Part shown: piece after piece, positions 26,070 to 33,795 of the stretch | How positions within the stretch are numbered: the stretch's first letter is position 1 | Layout of the letters: each line of letters begins with the position of its first letter | IMG/VR virus record: IMGVR_UViG_3300020445_001256 | Span: 1-64,000 of that record | Direction: 5' to 3' (one strand) | Length of the DNA: 64,000 nt | DNA from: a virus | Translations under genes and position numbers: made by a program | The notes under the pieces: model-generated | Databases searched by the model: none | Told to the model about the DNA's origin: nothing | What the model saw: only the letters and a program-made list of their open reading frames with translations

Positions 26070-26703
26070 AATGTTTTCTCCTCGTTGGTATTATAAGGGT
26101 AAAATTACCTTAGAAAACCAACAGGAAATTGAACGTAGTTTTTCTGAGTTTATGGACTTAGAAAAGAACTTTATTAATCCTGATAACATTAATGGTGAAC
26201 TATTAACATCATATAGTTTACCAACTAATGATACAGCACCTTGGGAAAGGTGGTTAGAATTTATTAAACCATGTCTATCTGAACTGGTAGAAGAATTAAA
26301 ACCTAAGAGAGATATAGAAATAGTTCCTCAAGAGGCATGGATTAATCGTTATCAAAGAGGACACTATCAAGAGTATCATTGTCATTCTGTTCAGCATTGT
26401 AATCTTGCAGCAGTATATTTTTATAGATTAGAAGGTGGATGTACTAACTTCAAATTCTATAATAATCAACATGCAGCATATAAAGCATGTGGATTAGATG
26501 ATATGTTTGATATACCAACAGCAGCAACTATAACACCTAAAGTACAACAAGGTGATATAATTATATTCCCTGCACATTATCCTCATTTAGTATCACCTAA
26601 TAAGAGTGATTTTGAACGTGTAACATTTAGTGCAAACTTTGATGTCGTGCCAGCACGTAATCTGTCACATGGTGCAGTAGGAAAGGACTTAGATCTGATA
26701 TAA
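26059..26703 (+). CDS. 2OG-Fe(II) oxygenase, HxH type (TIGR02466-like)
   Basis: 214 residues. H107-C-H109 in YQEYHCHSVQHCNLAAVYF, H176 in IIIFPAHYPHLVSP and R187 in ERVTFSANFDV fit the HxH family well, with W94-I-N upstream. It lies outside the main array, just before the nuclease/methyltransferase pair. Substrate unknown. Confidence 0.84.
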   Translation: MTVEMFSPRWYYKGKITLENQQEIERSFSEFMDLEKNFINPDNINGELLTSYSLPTNDTAPWERWLEFIKPCLSELVEELKPKRDIEIVPQEAWINRYQRGHYQEYHCHSVQHCNLAAVYFYRLEGGCTNFKFYNNQHAAYKACGLDDMFDIPTAATITPKVQQGDIIIFPAHYPHLVSPNKSDFERVTFSANFDVVPARNLSHGAVGKDLDLI

Positions 26704-26726
26704 TAGGATTGAGTTCAAAGATAGTT

Positions 26727-27191
26727 ATGAAATTGCGACCAACTAAGCAAGATGTGATCTTGAATCATACTTATACTTTCGAGTGTGATGCTACATTTGG
26801 TACACTATCTCAAGAGAGAGTTTATAAACTATTCACAGATGGTAGGAGAGCATCAGGATTCTTAGAATTACAATTAGAAGATTGGTTTGAAGGTCTTGAA
26901 TTTGTAGATGGTAAAGGATATGACCATATCAATCATTTGGTAGAGGGTCAACTGTATGATGCTAAATGTTTTACTAGACATGGTGCTAAATTCTGTCCTA
27001 GTGTTATGTTAGGTGCAGGTAGATCAGTTGATGAAGAGAAACTATGGGAACATGCTATGGATATGATTTATATCTTTACAGATGTAGTATCATTTCCTGA
27101 AGTAAGAGTTAGATTTGTTAAAGGATCTGATCTTACACAATATACAAACGGATCAATTCCATTCGGAGATCGTGATGATTTATTTGGATGA
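26727..27191 (+). CDS. Putative PD-(D/E)XK endonuclease paired with a DNA methyltransferase
   Basis: 154 residues from the ATG at 26727; a TTG at 26709 is an alternative start. Residues 64-80 (GYDHINHLVEGQLYDAK) place an aspartate (D66) 12 residues before D78-A-K80, the arrangement of a PD-(D/E)XK nuclease core, followed by CFTRHGAKFCPS. The gene overlaps the methyltransferase at 27175 by 17 bases, the usual layout of a restriction-modification pair. The nuclease call rests on this motif and context only. Alternative: a methyltransferase-associated protein without nuclease activity. Confidence 0.45.
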   Translation: MKLRPTKQDVILNHTYTFECDATFGTLSQERVYKLFTDGRRASGFLELQLEDWFEGLEFVDGKGYDHINHLVEGQLYDAKCFTRHGAKFCPSVMLGAGRSVDEEKLWEHAMDMIYIFTDVVSFPEVRVRFVKGSDLTQYTNGSIPFGDRDDLFG

Positions 27192-27963
27192 TTGTATTGA
27201 TGGTATGAAACAATTAGCAGATCAATCTGTTGATGCTGTTGTTACATCACCACCTTATAATTTAAACATTAAGTATAACAAATACAATGATAAAAAACCA
27301 AGAGATAAGTATATCTCATGGATAGAAGATGTGTTTGTTGAATGTAAACGTGTACTGAAAGATAATGGTCACCTATTTGTTAATATGGGATACTCAAATG
27401 TAGATCCTACGATAGGGTTAGAGGTCATGTTTGCAATTAAAAATACATATAATTTACAAAATAATATAGTTTGGGTTAAGTCTATTCATGTAAATAACAA
27501 GACGAGTGGACATTTTAAACCTATCAATAGTAAACGCTATTTGTGTCCTACTTGGGAGAATTTGTTTCACTTTACCAAAGATGGTAATGTAGAAATAGAT
27601 AGACTATCTGTTGGTGTTAAGTATGAATATTATGAAGCAAATATTCGTGGTAATAATACGATTGAGAACAAACCTAATTTAAGGGACAAAGGTAATACTT
27701 GGTTCATACCATATGAGACTATTAATAGTAAAGAATTGCGTGGTAAACATCCTGCTACTTTTCCAGTTAAATTAGCAGAGGATTGTATTAAACTAACAGG
27801 CATAGATTGTGGTGTAGTTCTTGATCCTTTCATGGGAACAGGTAGTACTGGATTAGCAGCAAATAATTTAGGTTGGAGTTACATAGGGTATGAAATAGAT
27901 GAAGATTATGTTAAGTTTGCTGAAAATAGGATAAATGGAGGGTTGACTTCTATATTAAAATGA
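27175..27963 (+). CDS. DNA methyltransferase, beta-class (N4-cytosine or N6-adenine)
   Basis: 262 residues from the ATG at 27175, which follows a GGAG; in-frame codons upstream lie inside the preceding gene. Catalytic motif IV TSPPYN is at 24-29 and the S-adenosylmethionine motif DPFMGTGSTG at 217-226. This order defines the beta class of amino methyltransferases. It methylates either cytosine N4 or adenine N6; SPPY favours N4 but does not decide. It could protect phage DNA from its putative nuclease partner or from host restriction. Confidence 0.85.
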   Translation: MIYLDDCIDGMKQLADQSVDAVVTSPPYNLNIKYNKYNDKKPRDKYISWIEDVFVECKRVLKDNGHLFVNMGYSNVDPTIGLEVMFAIKNTYNLQNNIVWVKSIHVNNKTSGHFKPINSKRYLCPTWENLFHFTKDGNVEIDRLSVGVKYEYYEANIRGNNTIENKPNLRDKGNTWFIPYETINSKELRGKHPATFPVKLAEDCIKLTGIDCGVVLDPFMGTGSTGLAANNLGWSYIGYEIDEDYVKFAENRINGGLTSILK

Positions 27964-27971
27964 TATATAAT
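27943..27971 (+). promoter_or_regulatory. Sigma70-type promoter
   Basis: TTGACT at 27943-27948, 17-base spacer, consensus TATAAT at 27966-27971, overlapping the 3' end of the methyltransferase gene. It precedes a 78-base leader and the gene at 28050. Confidence 0.78.
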
Positions 27972-27991
27972 ACTACCAATGAGATTCGTGG

Positions 27992-28034
27992 AAGTTAAAC
28001 CAAACTGAAGCAATTTCAAAAGTTAAATCAAACT
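27992..28034 (+). repeat. Two 15-base direct repeats in the leader of the 28050 gene
   Basis: AAGTTAAACCAAACT at 27992-28006 and AAGTTAAATCAAACT at 28020-28034 differ at one base and start 28 bases apart. They lie between the promoter and the ATG, so they may be protein- or RNA-binding sites controlling the downstream gene. Confidence 0.5.
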
Positions 28035-28049
28035 TATCGAGGACATATT

Positions 28050-29168
28050 ATGTCGAAAGCACTAGAGGTGGGACAATGGTATACTTTACCTGGAATCCCA
28101 GATGTAGAAATAGCGGTATTAATTACCAAAGCATTTTTAAAATATCCTGAGTGGATAACTCAGAGAGATACAGAGAACAGACTTAAGAAGAAAGGTGTTA
28201 TAGATCACCTAAGAAAACTATTTCCTACTCATCATATTGTAGCAGTTGGAGAATTAACTGAAAAGGATGATTGGGAAGATGAAGTATATGAAGCAGGTCA
28301 TACTTGGCGACTTGATGCTAACACAAGAGCAAAAGTATGGGAAAGAGGTTTATCAAATGAACTTCCTAAAGGTGTACTAGCAGTTAAATTTAAAGGTAAA
28401 ACTTTAACAGATATAAGGAATATTTACTGGGCATTTGATAACCCAACAGCAGCAGAGATAGCAGCAGAAGTTGTTACTGGATGTCTTAAATCTCTTGGTA
28501 TAGATTTACTTACTAAGAAGTTTAGGGATGGACAATTTGTTACTTCTCTATCATATTGTTGTAAATTTGATGCACCAGATGTATATGGTAGTAAAGGATT
28601 ATGGTCTGAACCTGATGATGATTCAGTAACTATAACTGAATACAAAAGGACTCAAACTTTACATGCAGTTAGAGATTATGCTGATACAATTAAGGCAGTT
28701 GATGAACTATTATCTAAGACTGGAATTATATCACATTTCGATCAAACATTCCTAACAGCACTATTCTTATTCCATAGAAAGTACGGTTGCTTTGATGATA
28801 ATGTAACTAACCTATGTTTAAACCTTACAGGTAGACTTAAGGATGAAGATGGTGAACAGTTATTAATAGCAACTGCACCAAATCCAAGTGCTAAGTTAAA
28901 TGCTACTGGATGGATTGATAGGGAAAATACTAAATCATTCTCTAATTATAAAGAGCAATGTGTTATTCAAGACAGAGGAAAAATGGAAGGTTTCTATCAA
29001 GGAGTGCCATTCTTTACCTACTGGTTATCAATCGCATCACAAAATGGTCTTAAGCACAGACAAAATAAAGGTGCAAAAGGCGGTTATACCAACTGGTTTG
29101 AAGGTACATTCCTTAAGACTAATAAGAAAGCAGTGCTTGAAAAACTAGAGAAATCACTGTCAATCTAG
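28050..29168 (+). CDS. Protein of unknown function with possible ParB-like segment
   Basis: 372 residues. Residues 84-97 (HTWRLDANTRAKVW) resemble the DGNTR-type motif of ParB/sulfiredoxin-fold proteins, followed by a helical region (DNPTAAEIAAEVVTGCLKSLG) as seen in some marine phage ParB-like proteins. The last 60 residues are basic. It has its own strong promoter and an unusual leader with direct repeats, and sits downstream of the methyltransferase. A role in DNA binding or processing is possible; not established. ACGAGGAC lies before the ATG region. Confidence 0.45.
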   Translation: MSKALEVGQWYTLPGIPDVEIAVLITKAFLKYPEWITQRDTENRLKKKGVIDHLRKLFPTHHIVAVGELTEKDDWEDEVYEAGHTWRLDANTRAKVWERGLSNELPKGVLAVKFKGKTLTDIRNIYWAFDNPTAAEIAAEVVTGCLKSLGIDLLTKKFRDGQFVTSLSYCCKFDAPDVYGSKGLWSEPDDDSVTITEYKRTQTLHAVRDYADTIKAVDELLSKTGIISHFDQTFLTALFLFHRKYGCFDDNVTNLCLNLTGRLKDEDGEQLLIATAPNPSAKLNATGWIDRENTKSFSNYKEQCVIQDRGKMEGFYQGVPFFTYWLSIASQNGLKHRQNKGAKGGYTNWFEGTFLKTNKKAVLEKLEKSLSI

Positions 29169-29213
29169 AAACTGTCCACTAAATCCCCATTTCATCCTGA
29201 TCTGGGGTATATT
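29158..29213 (+). promoter_or_regulatory. Dyad-type promoter, copy 1 (TGTCA-N10-TGTCCA plus -10)
   Basis: Half-sites TGTCA at 29158-29162 and TGTCCA at 29173-29178 with a 10-base spacer, then CTAAATCCCC and a TATATT at 29208-29213, 35 bases after the right half-site. The left half-site differs from the usual TGACA by one base. It lies across the stop codon of the preceding gene. Confidence 0.55.
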
Positions 29214-29233
29214 AATATTGTTGAGAAATTCCT

Positions 29234-29419
29234 ATGAAATTCTTTTCTGCCAAGACACAAATCTATGGCATTAAAAAAGCACTCAAAGCGAGTGAACGTG
29301 ATCCATTTCTTTATAATGAAGAAGAGATCATTAAATTAAAAACTTCTCTTCGCAAATTGCGTGAAGAGCAAGAACAAACCCGACAAATTCAAAACGGAGG
29401 ATTTGGTTATGACGTTTAA
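29234..29419 (+). CDS. Small basic helical protein, unknown function
   Basis: 61 residues starting MKFFSAKTQIYGIKKALKA; coiled-coil-like from residue 28 on. First gene after dyad-promoter copy 1. It overlaps the next gene by 11 bases; its 3' end supplies GGAGG for that gene. Confidence 0.6.
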   Translation: MKFFSAKTQIYGIKKALKASERDPFLYNEEEIIKLKTSLRKLREEQEQTRQIQNGGFGYDV

Positions 29420-29543
29420 AAAGATTAATGTCGAATACGATCAAGATTTTGACAACTGTCAAGAACAAGAAGATGATTGGGTTTCTTCAGTAATAGGAAC
29501 TGAAGATGATGCAATTTATGATGTTCTTGCGGAGATTAAATGA
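29409..29543 (+). CDS. Very small acidic protein, unknown function
   Basis: 44 residues starting MTFKKINVEYDQDFDNCQE, very acidic. The ATG at 29409 follows GGAGG with a 9-base gap and is preferred to one at 29361. ATGA overlap with the next gene. Confidence 0.58.
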   Translation: MTFKKINVEYDQDFDNCQEQEDDWVSSVIGTEDDAIYDVLAEIK

Positions 29544-29734
29544 CAACAATTCCACGCAAATTGAAGATGCTACTTGACTCTTATGATGAGGGTATTCTTG
29601 ATTCAGATGGTCAAGTAGAAATGGCACAGTTCTTAATAGATTGTGACCTACACAATGAGTTATTACAGTATCAGAAACTATGTGATTATTTGATCGCTGA
29701 AGGTTACTGTTATGATGTACATCAGGAGGCATAA
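29540..29734 (+). CDS. Small protein, unknown function
   Basis: 64 residues starting MTTIPRKLKMLLDSYDEGI, helical, with the phrase QFLIDCDLHNELLQYQKLCDYL. Coupled on both sides by 1-4 base overlaps. CAGGAGG near its end is the ribosome binding site of the next gene. Confidence 0.62.
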   Translation: MTTIPRKLKMLLDSYDEGILDSDGQVEMAQFLIDCDLHNELLQYQKLCDYLIAEGYCYDVHQEA

Positions 29735-30096
29735 TGAATACTTACGAAGTCCTATTACAACGTGAAATTGGTATTAATAAGACCGTATTTGTTCACGATT
29801 GTTATTATGAAGATGAAGCAAGATTGCTTGCTGAATCTCAATATGGACTTCCAGTATTAAGAGTATTGTATAAAGGACAATCTAATAATAGCAGTGTTAA
29901 TGATGTTCCTGAACCCTATTATGGTGGCACTTGGTTATCAACAATAGGGTCAGGAAATAGTTCTATTACTAATATATTAGCATTACCATTTGGTATCTTA
30001 ATTATTATATTATTAATAGAATTTTGGTGGTGGTTTGTTGCTATAACTTGCATAGGAGTTGGGTGGAGAACATATCAATATATCAAAGACGACTAG
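29734..30096 (+). CDS. Small membrane protein, unknown function
   Basis: 120 residues. The first 75 look soluble; residues 80-110 form one long or two short membrane segments (ILALPFGILIIILLIEFWWWF, then VAITCIGVGW). The end is a short basic-acidic tail (YQYIKDD). Anchoring of a cytoplasmic domain at the host membrane is the simplest reading. No family recognised. Confidence 0.6.
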   Translation: MNTYEVLLQREIGINKTVFVHDCYYEDEARLLAESQYGLPVLRVLYKGQSNNSSVNDVPEPYYGGTWLSTIGSGNSSITNILALPFGILIIILLIEFWWWFVAITCIGVGWRTYQYIKDD

Positions 30097-30223
30097 GCAT
30101 TTATTTTTGTTAATATGATGTCGATATTCTGACAATAATATAATAAATAGTGGTAGAATTAAGGATAACAAGATGAACTGAAAACTCTCTTGATTATGGT
30201 TCAAAGTTACTTAGGAGTTGGAT

Positions 30224-30391
30224 ATGTCACATAACATAATGTCTTACAATCATTTGGCACACTGGAAACATGGTGTAAACGAAATCCCTGAATATCAGGA
30301 TCAATTACTGGACGATTACTTTGAGTGCCTAATAGATTGTGAAGACAATCAATCTAGTTGTAGGAGGGTATGTAAGGAAATTCTTATGTGA
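30224..30391 (+). CDS. Very small protein, unknown function
   Basis: 55 residues starting MSHNIMSYNHLAHWKHGVN, with four cysteines in the second half (C35, C39, C46, C50). TTAGGAG lies before the ATG at 30224. The 127 bases upstream contain no gene. A terminator follows 21 bases after the stop. Confidence 0.55.
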   Translation: MSHNIMSYNHLAHWKHGVNEIPEYQDQLLDDYFECLIDCEDNQSSCRRVCKEILM

Positions 30392-30412
30392 CCAATTACT
30401 AAATTCTATAAA

Positions 30413-30437
30413 AGAGGGTTTACAGACCCTCTTTTTT
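30413..30437 (+). terminator. Rho-independent terminator
   Basis: Stem AGAGGGT (30413-30419) and ACCCTCT (30426-30432), 6-base loop, then a run of T. It ends the transcript of the genes upstream and isolates the second methyltransferase. Confidence 0.8.
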
Positions 30438-30469
30438 ATGTTATAATGTATTTGAATAATATCATTATT

Positions 30470-30541
30470 ATGTGGTACATTATTTTCTGGACAGCAATTA
30501 CTATGTTCATACTTGTTAAAGTAGGTGCATTTAAGAAATGA
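30470..30541 (+). CDS. 23-residue putative membrane peptide
   Basis: MWYIIFWTAITMFILVKVG is followed by AFKK and a stop that overlaps the methyltransferase start as ATGA. One hydrophobic helix with a basic C-terminus is the typical design of small membrane peptides. A TATAAT lies at about 30442 after the terminator. It could be a real small protein or mainly a leader that couples translation of the next gene. Confidence 0.45.
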   Translation: MWYIIFWTAITMFILVKVGAFKK

Positions 30542-31506
30542 AAGATACAATATTATTTGGAGATTGTCGCAAGACATTATCAGCATTTCTACCAAATAGT
30601 GCTCGTATGTGTGTAACAAGTCCACCATATTACGGACTAAGAGATTATGGTGGAGAAGATAATCAAATAGGTTTAGAACAATCACCAGAAGAATATGTTA
30701 ATGAGATGGTGAAAGTATTCAGAGAAGTTAGAAATATATTGACTGAAGATGGAACACTATGGTTAAACATAGGTGATAGTTATTACAACTATCGTCCTGG
30801 TAAGGGTGCTAATTACCCTAAGCAAAGTGTTAGTGAGACTAGACAAGATTTACCTACTAATAGTAACAAACGTGCTAACAAATTAGAGGGACTAAAAGAG
30901 AAAGATTTAATCGGTATTCCTTGGATGTTAGCATTTGCATTACGAGCAGATGGATGGTACTTAAGGCAAGATATTATATGGCATAAACCTAATCCAATGC
31001 CTGAAAGTGTAAGAGATAGATGCACTAAAGCACATGAATATATGTTCCTCTTAAGTAAGAATAAGCATTACTATTATGATAATGATGCTATTAAAGAACC
31101 AGCAAAAGATTGGGGAACCAGAGATAGAACTAACGGCAAATATCATAATGAGGGAACAGGATTACAACCTCATTCTGGTCTCACTAAATCATATCCAAAG
31201 AAGAATAAACGTAGTGTATGGAGTATAACTAAGAAACCATATAAGGGTGCTCATTTTGCTACTTTCCCACCTGAATTAATCATCCCATGTATTAAAGCAG
31301 GTTCAGCACTAAATGATACTATCATTGACCCATTTATGGGATCTGGAACTACTGCAATGGTAGCAAAATCATTAGGTAGGTATTACTTAGGGTGCGAATT
31401 ACACGAGGATTATGGTCATTTAATAGAGCAGAGAGTGAGAGAATATCATGTGCCAACTGACAAAGTGGTACATAATGGACTGACAACCCTCTTGGATCGT
31501 GTATAA
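30538..31506 (+). CDS. DNA methyltransferase, beta-class (second copy type)
   Basis: 322 residues. Motif IV TSPPYYGLRDYG begins at residue 27 and the S-adenosylmethionine motif DPFMGSGTT spans 264-272, again the beta order. SPPYYGLRDY is typical of phage and archaeal N4-cytosine or N6-adenine methyltransferases without a linked nuclease. It is not closely similar to the enzyme at 27175, so the specificities probably differ. The stop codon overlaps the -10 of the promoter for the structured RNA downstream. Confidence 0.87.
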   Translation: MKDTILFGDCRKTLSAFLPNSARMCVTSPPYYGLRDYGGEDNQIGLEQSPEEYVNEMVKVFREVRNILTEDGTLWLNIGDSYYNYRPGKGANYPKQSVSETRQDLPTNSNKRANKLEGLKEKDLIGIPWMLAFALRADGWYLRQDIIWHKPNPMPESVRDRCTKAHEYMFLLSKNKHYYYDNDAIKEPAKDWGTRDRTNGKYHNEGTGLQPHSGLTKSYPKKNKRSVWSITKKPYKGAHFATFPPELIIPCIKAGSALNDTIIDPFMGSGTTAMVAKSLGRYYLGCELHEDYGHLIEQRVREYHVPTDKVVHNGLTTLLDRV

Positions 31507-31507
31507 T
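31480..31507 (+). promoter_or_regulatory. Sigma70-type promoter for the structured RNA
   Basis: CTGACA at 31480-31485, 16-base spacer, consensus TATAAT at 31502-31507, inside the end of the methyltransferase gene. A transcript would begin near the first base of the long stem at 31512. Confidence 0.65.
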
Positions 31508-31511
31508 AGAA

Positions 31512-31616
31512 GAGCGAAACAGTTAAGGGATCACTGAGTTTGGATCTAGTCTGACTTAGAAGCAGACACATGACGATTCAGTAATTGACTACCCTCAGTC
31601 CCTTAATGTTTCGCTC
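31512..31616 (+). ncRNA. Structured RNA with 23-pair closing stem, unknown family
   Basis: Three consecutive helices close a 105-base element: GAGCGAAACA (31512-31521) with TGTTTCGCTC (31607-31616); TTAAGGGA (31523-31530) with TCCCTTAA (31599-31606); CTGAG (31534-31538) with CTCAG (31594-31598). Inside, TAGTC (31547-31551) can pair GACTA (31587-31591), or GTCTG (31549-31553) can pair CAGAC (31563-31567); these two exclude each other. No poly-T follows, so it is not a terminator. It has its own promoter and lies 26 bases before the ATG at 31642. It may be a leader switch for that gene or a free small RNA. Confidence 0.65.
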
Positions 31617-31641
31617 ACTTATAAACTTGCATTATTATTAC

Positions 31642-31920
31642 ATGCCAACAGCATCTACAGCGAAGAAAGTATCAACAACTCCTCGCAAAAGACGCACAAG
31701 AAAAGCAACAACTACTAAGAAAGTTGCTCCACTAAATACAACAGTCGCTAGACCAATCGTGTCCGAAACTGTTAAGGAACAACCTAAAGTTCAAGAAGTT
31801 GTTACTATTAAGTCACTTAAAGATTATCCTCGTGATGGATTATCTCTTGTAATTCTTCCTCTATTATATCTCGAAGCATTTACAAAAGAGATCCTTAAAG
31901 CAACAGGGACAATCAAGTAA
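31642..31920 (+). CDS. Basic protein with Lys/Arg-rich N-terminus, unknown function
   Basis: 92 residues from the ATG at 31642 (MPTASTAKKVSTTPRKRRTR). Residues 7-36 are dominated by Lys, Arg and Thr, like histone-tail or DNA-condensing sequences. The C-terminal 35 residues contain a hydrophobic stretch, LSLVILPLLYLEAF. An upstream in-frame TTG at 31585 lies inside the structured RNA and is not used here. Nucleic-acid binding is plausible. Its stop codon lies inside dyad-promoter copy 2. Confidence 0.6.
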   Translation: MPTASTAKKVSTTPRKRRTRKATTTKKVAPLNTTVARPIVSETVKEQPKVQEVVTIKSLKDYPRDGLSLVILPLLYLEAFTKEILKATGTIK

Positions 31921-31963
31921 CTGTCCACTAAACCCCCACAAGGGGGTTTTTTATTGCTATATT
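31907..31963 (+). promoter_or_regulatory. Dyad-type promoter, copy 2 (GGACA-N10-TGTCCA plus -10)
   Basis: GGACA at 31907-31911 and TGTCCA at 31922-31927, 10-base spacer, then CTAAACCCCC and TATATT at 31958-31963. A terminator hairpin (31931-31952) is nested between the dyad and the -10. It precedes the helicase gene. Confidence 0.6.
31931..31952 (+). terminator. Rho-independent terminator
   Basis: AACCCCC (31931-31937), 4-base loop, GGGGG (31942-31946) followed by six T. It ends the transcript of the basic-protein gene immediately before the helicase transcription unit. Confidence 0.82.
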
Positions 31964-32055
31964 ATAAATGTTGAGGCATCCGTAAGACAGGCAAGGGTGA
32001 GTAAACAATTCAGAAGGATCTTAAATGACCTTGTATTGAACGAGGTGATCGCACT

Positions 32056-33384
32056 GTGGAAAACTCTTTAAGTCGAACCTCTGCAAACATAAGTCCTCAA
32101 CACTTATTAAATTTACATTATGAAGGAGATTTCCATTTGAAAGACACATTGAGACCTCACCAGTTGCGTGCCTATAACTCAATGAGTCAGGCAAATCATG
32201 GTCAAATTGTAATACCTACTGGTGGTGGTAAAACATTTATTATGATAGCAGATTGCGATAGGATACTATCAACTAATGGAAGACCTCACAAGACATTTGT
32301 TGTAGTTGCACCTCGCATATTACTTGCTAATCAGTTATCTGATGAGTTTGAATCTGCTCTTAATAATGTTAGTATTGCACACGTACATAGTGGTGAAACA
32401 CATCATTTTAGCACCACAGATCACAGATTTTTAACACACTGGGATAGCACAACTATCAGTGATAAGATTATATTTACTACCTATCATTCACTTCACAGAG
32501 TATTAGATAGTATGGTAGATATTGATAGAATATATTTTGATGAAGCACATAATGGCACTGGTAAATCATTCTTTAAGCAGATAAAAAGAGTTGCTGATTT
32601 ACAAATATCACGTTTCTTTTTTACTGCTACTCCTCGTATTGCACGCTCTAAGAATAACATTAGTGCGGAAAGAGGTATGAATAATGCGGAAGTTTGGGGT
32701 AATATATTAGAACAAACAACAGCACAGGAGTTAATAGATAGTGGCACTATCTTATACCCTAAAGTTATACCATTTGAGAACGATAGAGAGAGAACTAAGT
32801 TAAACGCACATGAAGTAGATAGTGATAACTTAAAGGACATACTTACCAACATAACTGATAACAATCCAAAGGTACTTGTGAGTGCTCCAACAACAAGAAT
32901 ACTATGGAATATGCTCTCACAAACTGATATTAAAGACTGGTTACATGAGAGAGAATATAACATTTTACACATCACATCTAAGCATGGTGCTATCATTAAT
33001 GGTAAGAAAGTTGGTAGAGAAGAGTTCTTCAAATTGCTTACAAAATGGGGTAAAGATGATACTAAGAAGATGATAGTCTTCCATTATAGTATACTATCAG
33101 AGGGCATAAATGTTCCTGGTTTGACTCATTCAGTGATGCTAAGAAATCTACCTAATATTGAAATGGCACAGACAATAGGTAGAATAATTAGAATACATGA
33201 GAAGGACAAAGTTGCAATGAAAGAGGGTAAAATACCTGCTGGTCAGTATAACTTATACCATAAAAGTCATGGTCAAATATGTGTTCCAGTATCAGGTAAA
33301 TACGGTCAAAGAATAGCAAAAAGGTTGCAATCTGTCGTTTCATATATCTTTATAGAGGGTATTCCACCAGTTGCATATGTTTAG
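32056..33384 (+). CDS. Superfamily 2 DEAH-box helicase
   Basis: 442 residues, GTG start at 32056 behind GAGGTGATC. Motifs: I PTGGGKT at 54-60, II DEAH at 162-165, III TATPR at 190-194 and VI QTIGRIIRI at 372-380. This is a complete SF2 core comparable to phage UvsW-type or type III restriction-like helicases. In T4, UvsW resolves branched DNA and controls origin use. Whether this is the UvsW equivalent cannot be decided here. It is driven by dyad-promoter copy 2 and followed by copy 3. Confidence 0.85.
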   Translation: MENSLSRTSANISPQHLLNLHYEGDFHLKDTLRPHQLRAYNSMSQANHGQIVIPTGGGKTFIMIADCDRILSTNGRPHKTFVVVAPRILLANQLSDEFESALNNVSIAHVHSGETHHFSTTDHRFLTHWDSTTISDKIIFTTYHSLHRVLDSMVDIDRIYFDEAHNGTGKSFFKQIKRVADLQISRFFFTATPRIARSKNNISAERGMNNAEVWGNILEQTTAQELIDSGTILYPKVIPFENDRERTKLNAHEVDSDNLKDILTNITDNNPKVLVSAPTTRILWNMLSQTDIKDWLHEREYNILHITSKHGAIINGKKVGREEFFKLLTKWGKDDTKKMIVFHYSILSEGINVPGLTHSVMLRNLPNIEMAQTIGRIIRIHEKDKVAMKEGKIPAGQYNLYHKSHGQICVPVSGKYGQRIAKRLQSVVSYIFIEGIPPVAYV

Positions 33385-33386
33385 TG

Positions 33387-33445
33387 TGACAGTACGAGTA
33401 GTGTCTACTATTTTCCCCATTGTCCCTAAAATCGACTATTATATA
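33387..33445 (+). promoter_or_regulatory. Dyad-type promoter, copy 3 (TGACA-N10-TGTCTA plus -10)
   Basis: TGACA at 33387-33391 and TGTCTA at 33402-33407 with 10-base spacer, then ATTTTCCCCATT and overlapping TATTAT/TATATA hexamers at 33437-33445. Followed by AGAGTAAAC, also seen after copy 4. It starts 2 bases after the helicase stop. Confidence 0.62.
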
Positions 33446-33469
33446 AGAGTAAACCAAATAACGGAGTTT

Positions 33470-33589
33470 ATGACCACACTTTCCAAAGAAGTTTATCAAC
33501 AGTTGGTTAATCCAACTCCAGTCATTAAGTATTACTTTTTGACTCCTCAGAGTGTTACTAACCCTAAGAATACTAGGAGGACAAAATGA
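33470..33589 (+). CDS. Very small protein, unknown function
   Basis: 39 residues starting MTTLSKEVYQQLVNPTPVI. The ATG at 33470 follows ACGGAG and a dyad promoter. ATGA overlap with the next gene; its end supplies AGGAGG for it. Confidence 0.55.
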   Translation: MTTLSKEVYQQLVNPTPVIKYYFLTPQSVTNPKNTRRTK

Positions 33590-33795
33590 AAACATTTATC
33601 TATTCATTTCGCATAGTATGTGAAAACAATGATGAACCAAATCCTGTTCATTTATGTGAAGAAATACAAGCATATTTGAACAGTAATTTATCATATTATG
33701 ATGATGCAATGGATCAACATATTAATGCTGAGGTTGTGGGTTATAATGTAGAAGTAGATCAATTTAATCCATTTATTGCAGAGGAGGAGTATTAA
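33586..33795 (+). CDS. Small acidic protein, unknown function
   Basis: 69 residues starting MKTFIYSFRIVCENNDEPN. TAATG overlap with the next gene and GAGGAGG near its end. No domain recognised. Confidence 0.6.
   Translation: MKTFIYSFRIVCENNDEPNPVHLCEEIQAYLNSNLSYYDDAMDQHINAEVVGYNVEVDQFNPFIAEEEY

Noticed and set aside
31512-31616. Structured RNA as a tRNA, tmRNA, hammerhead or glutamine riboswitch
   Set aside because: No T-loop GTTCRA, no tmRNA tag frame, no CTGATGA...GAAA core, and no match to the conserved glnA/Downstream-peptide bases that I remember. Left as unknown family.
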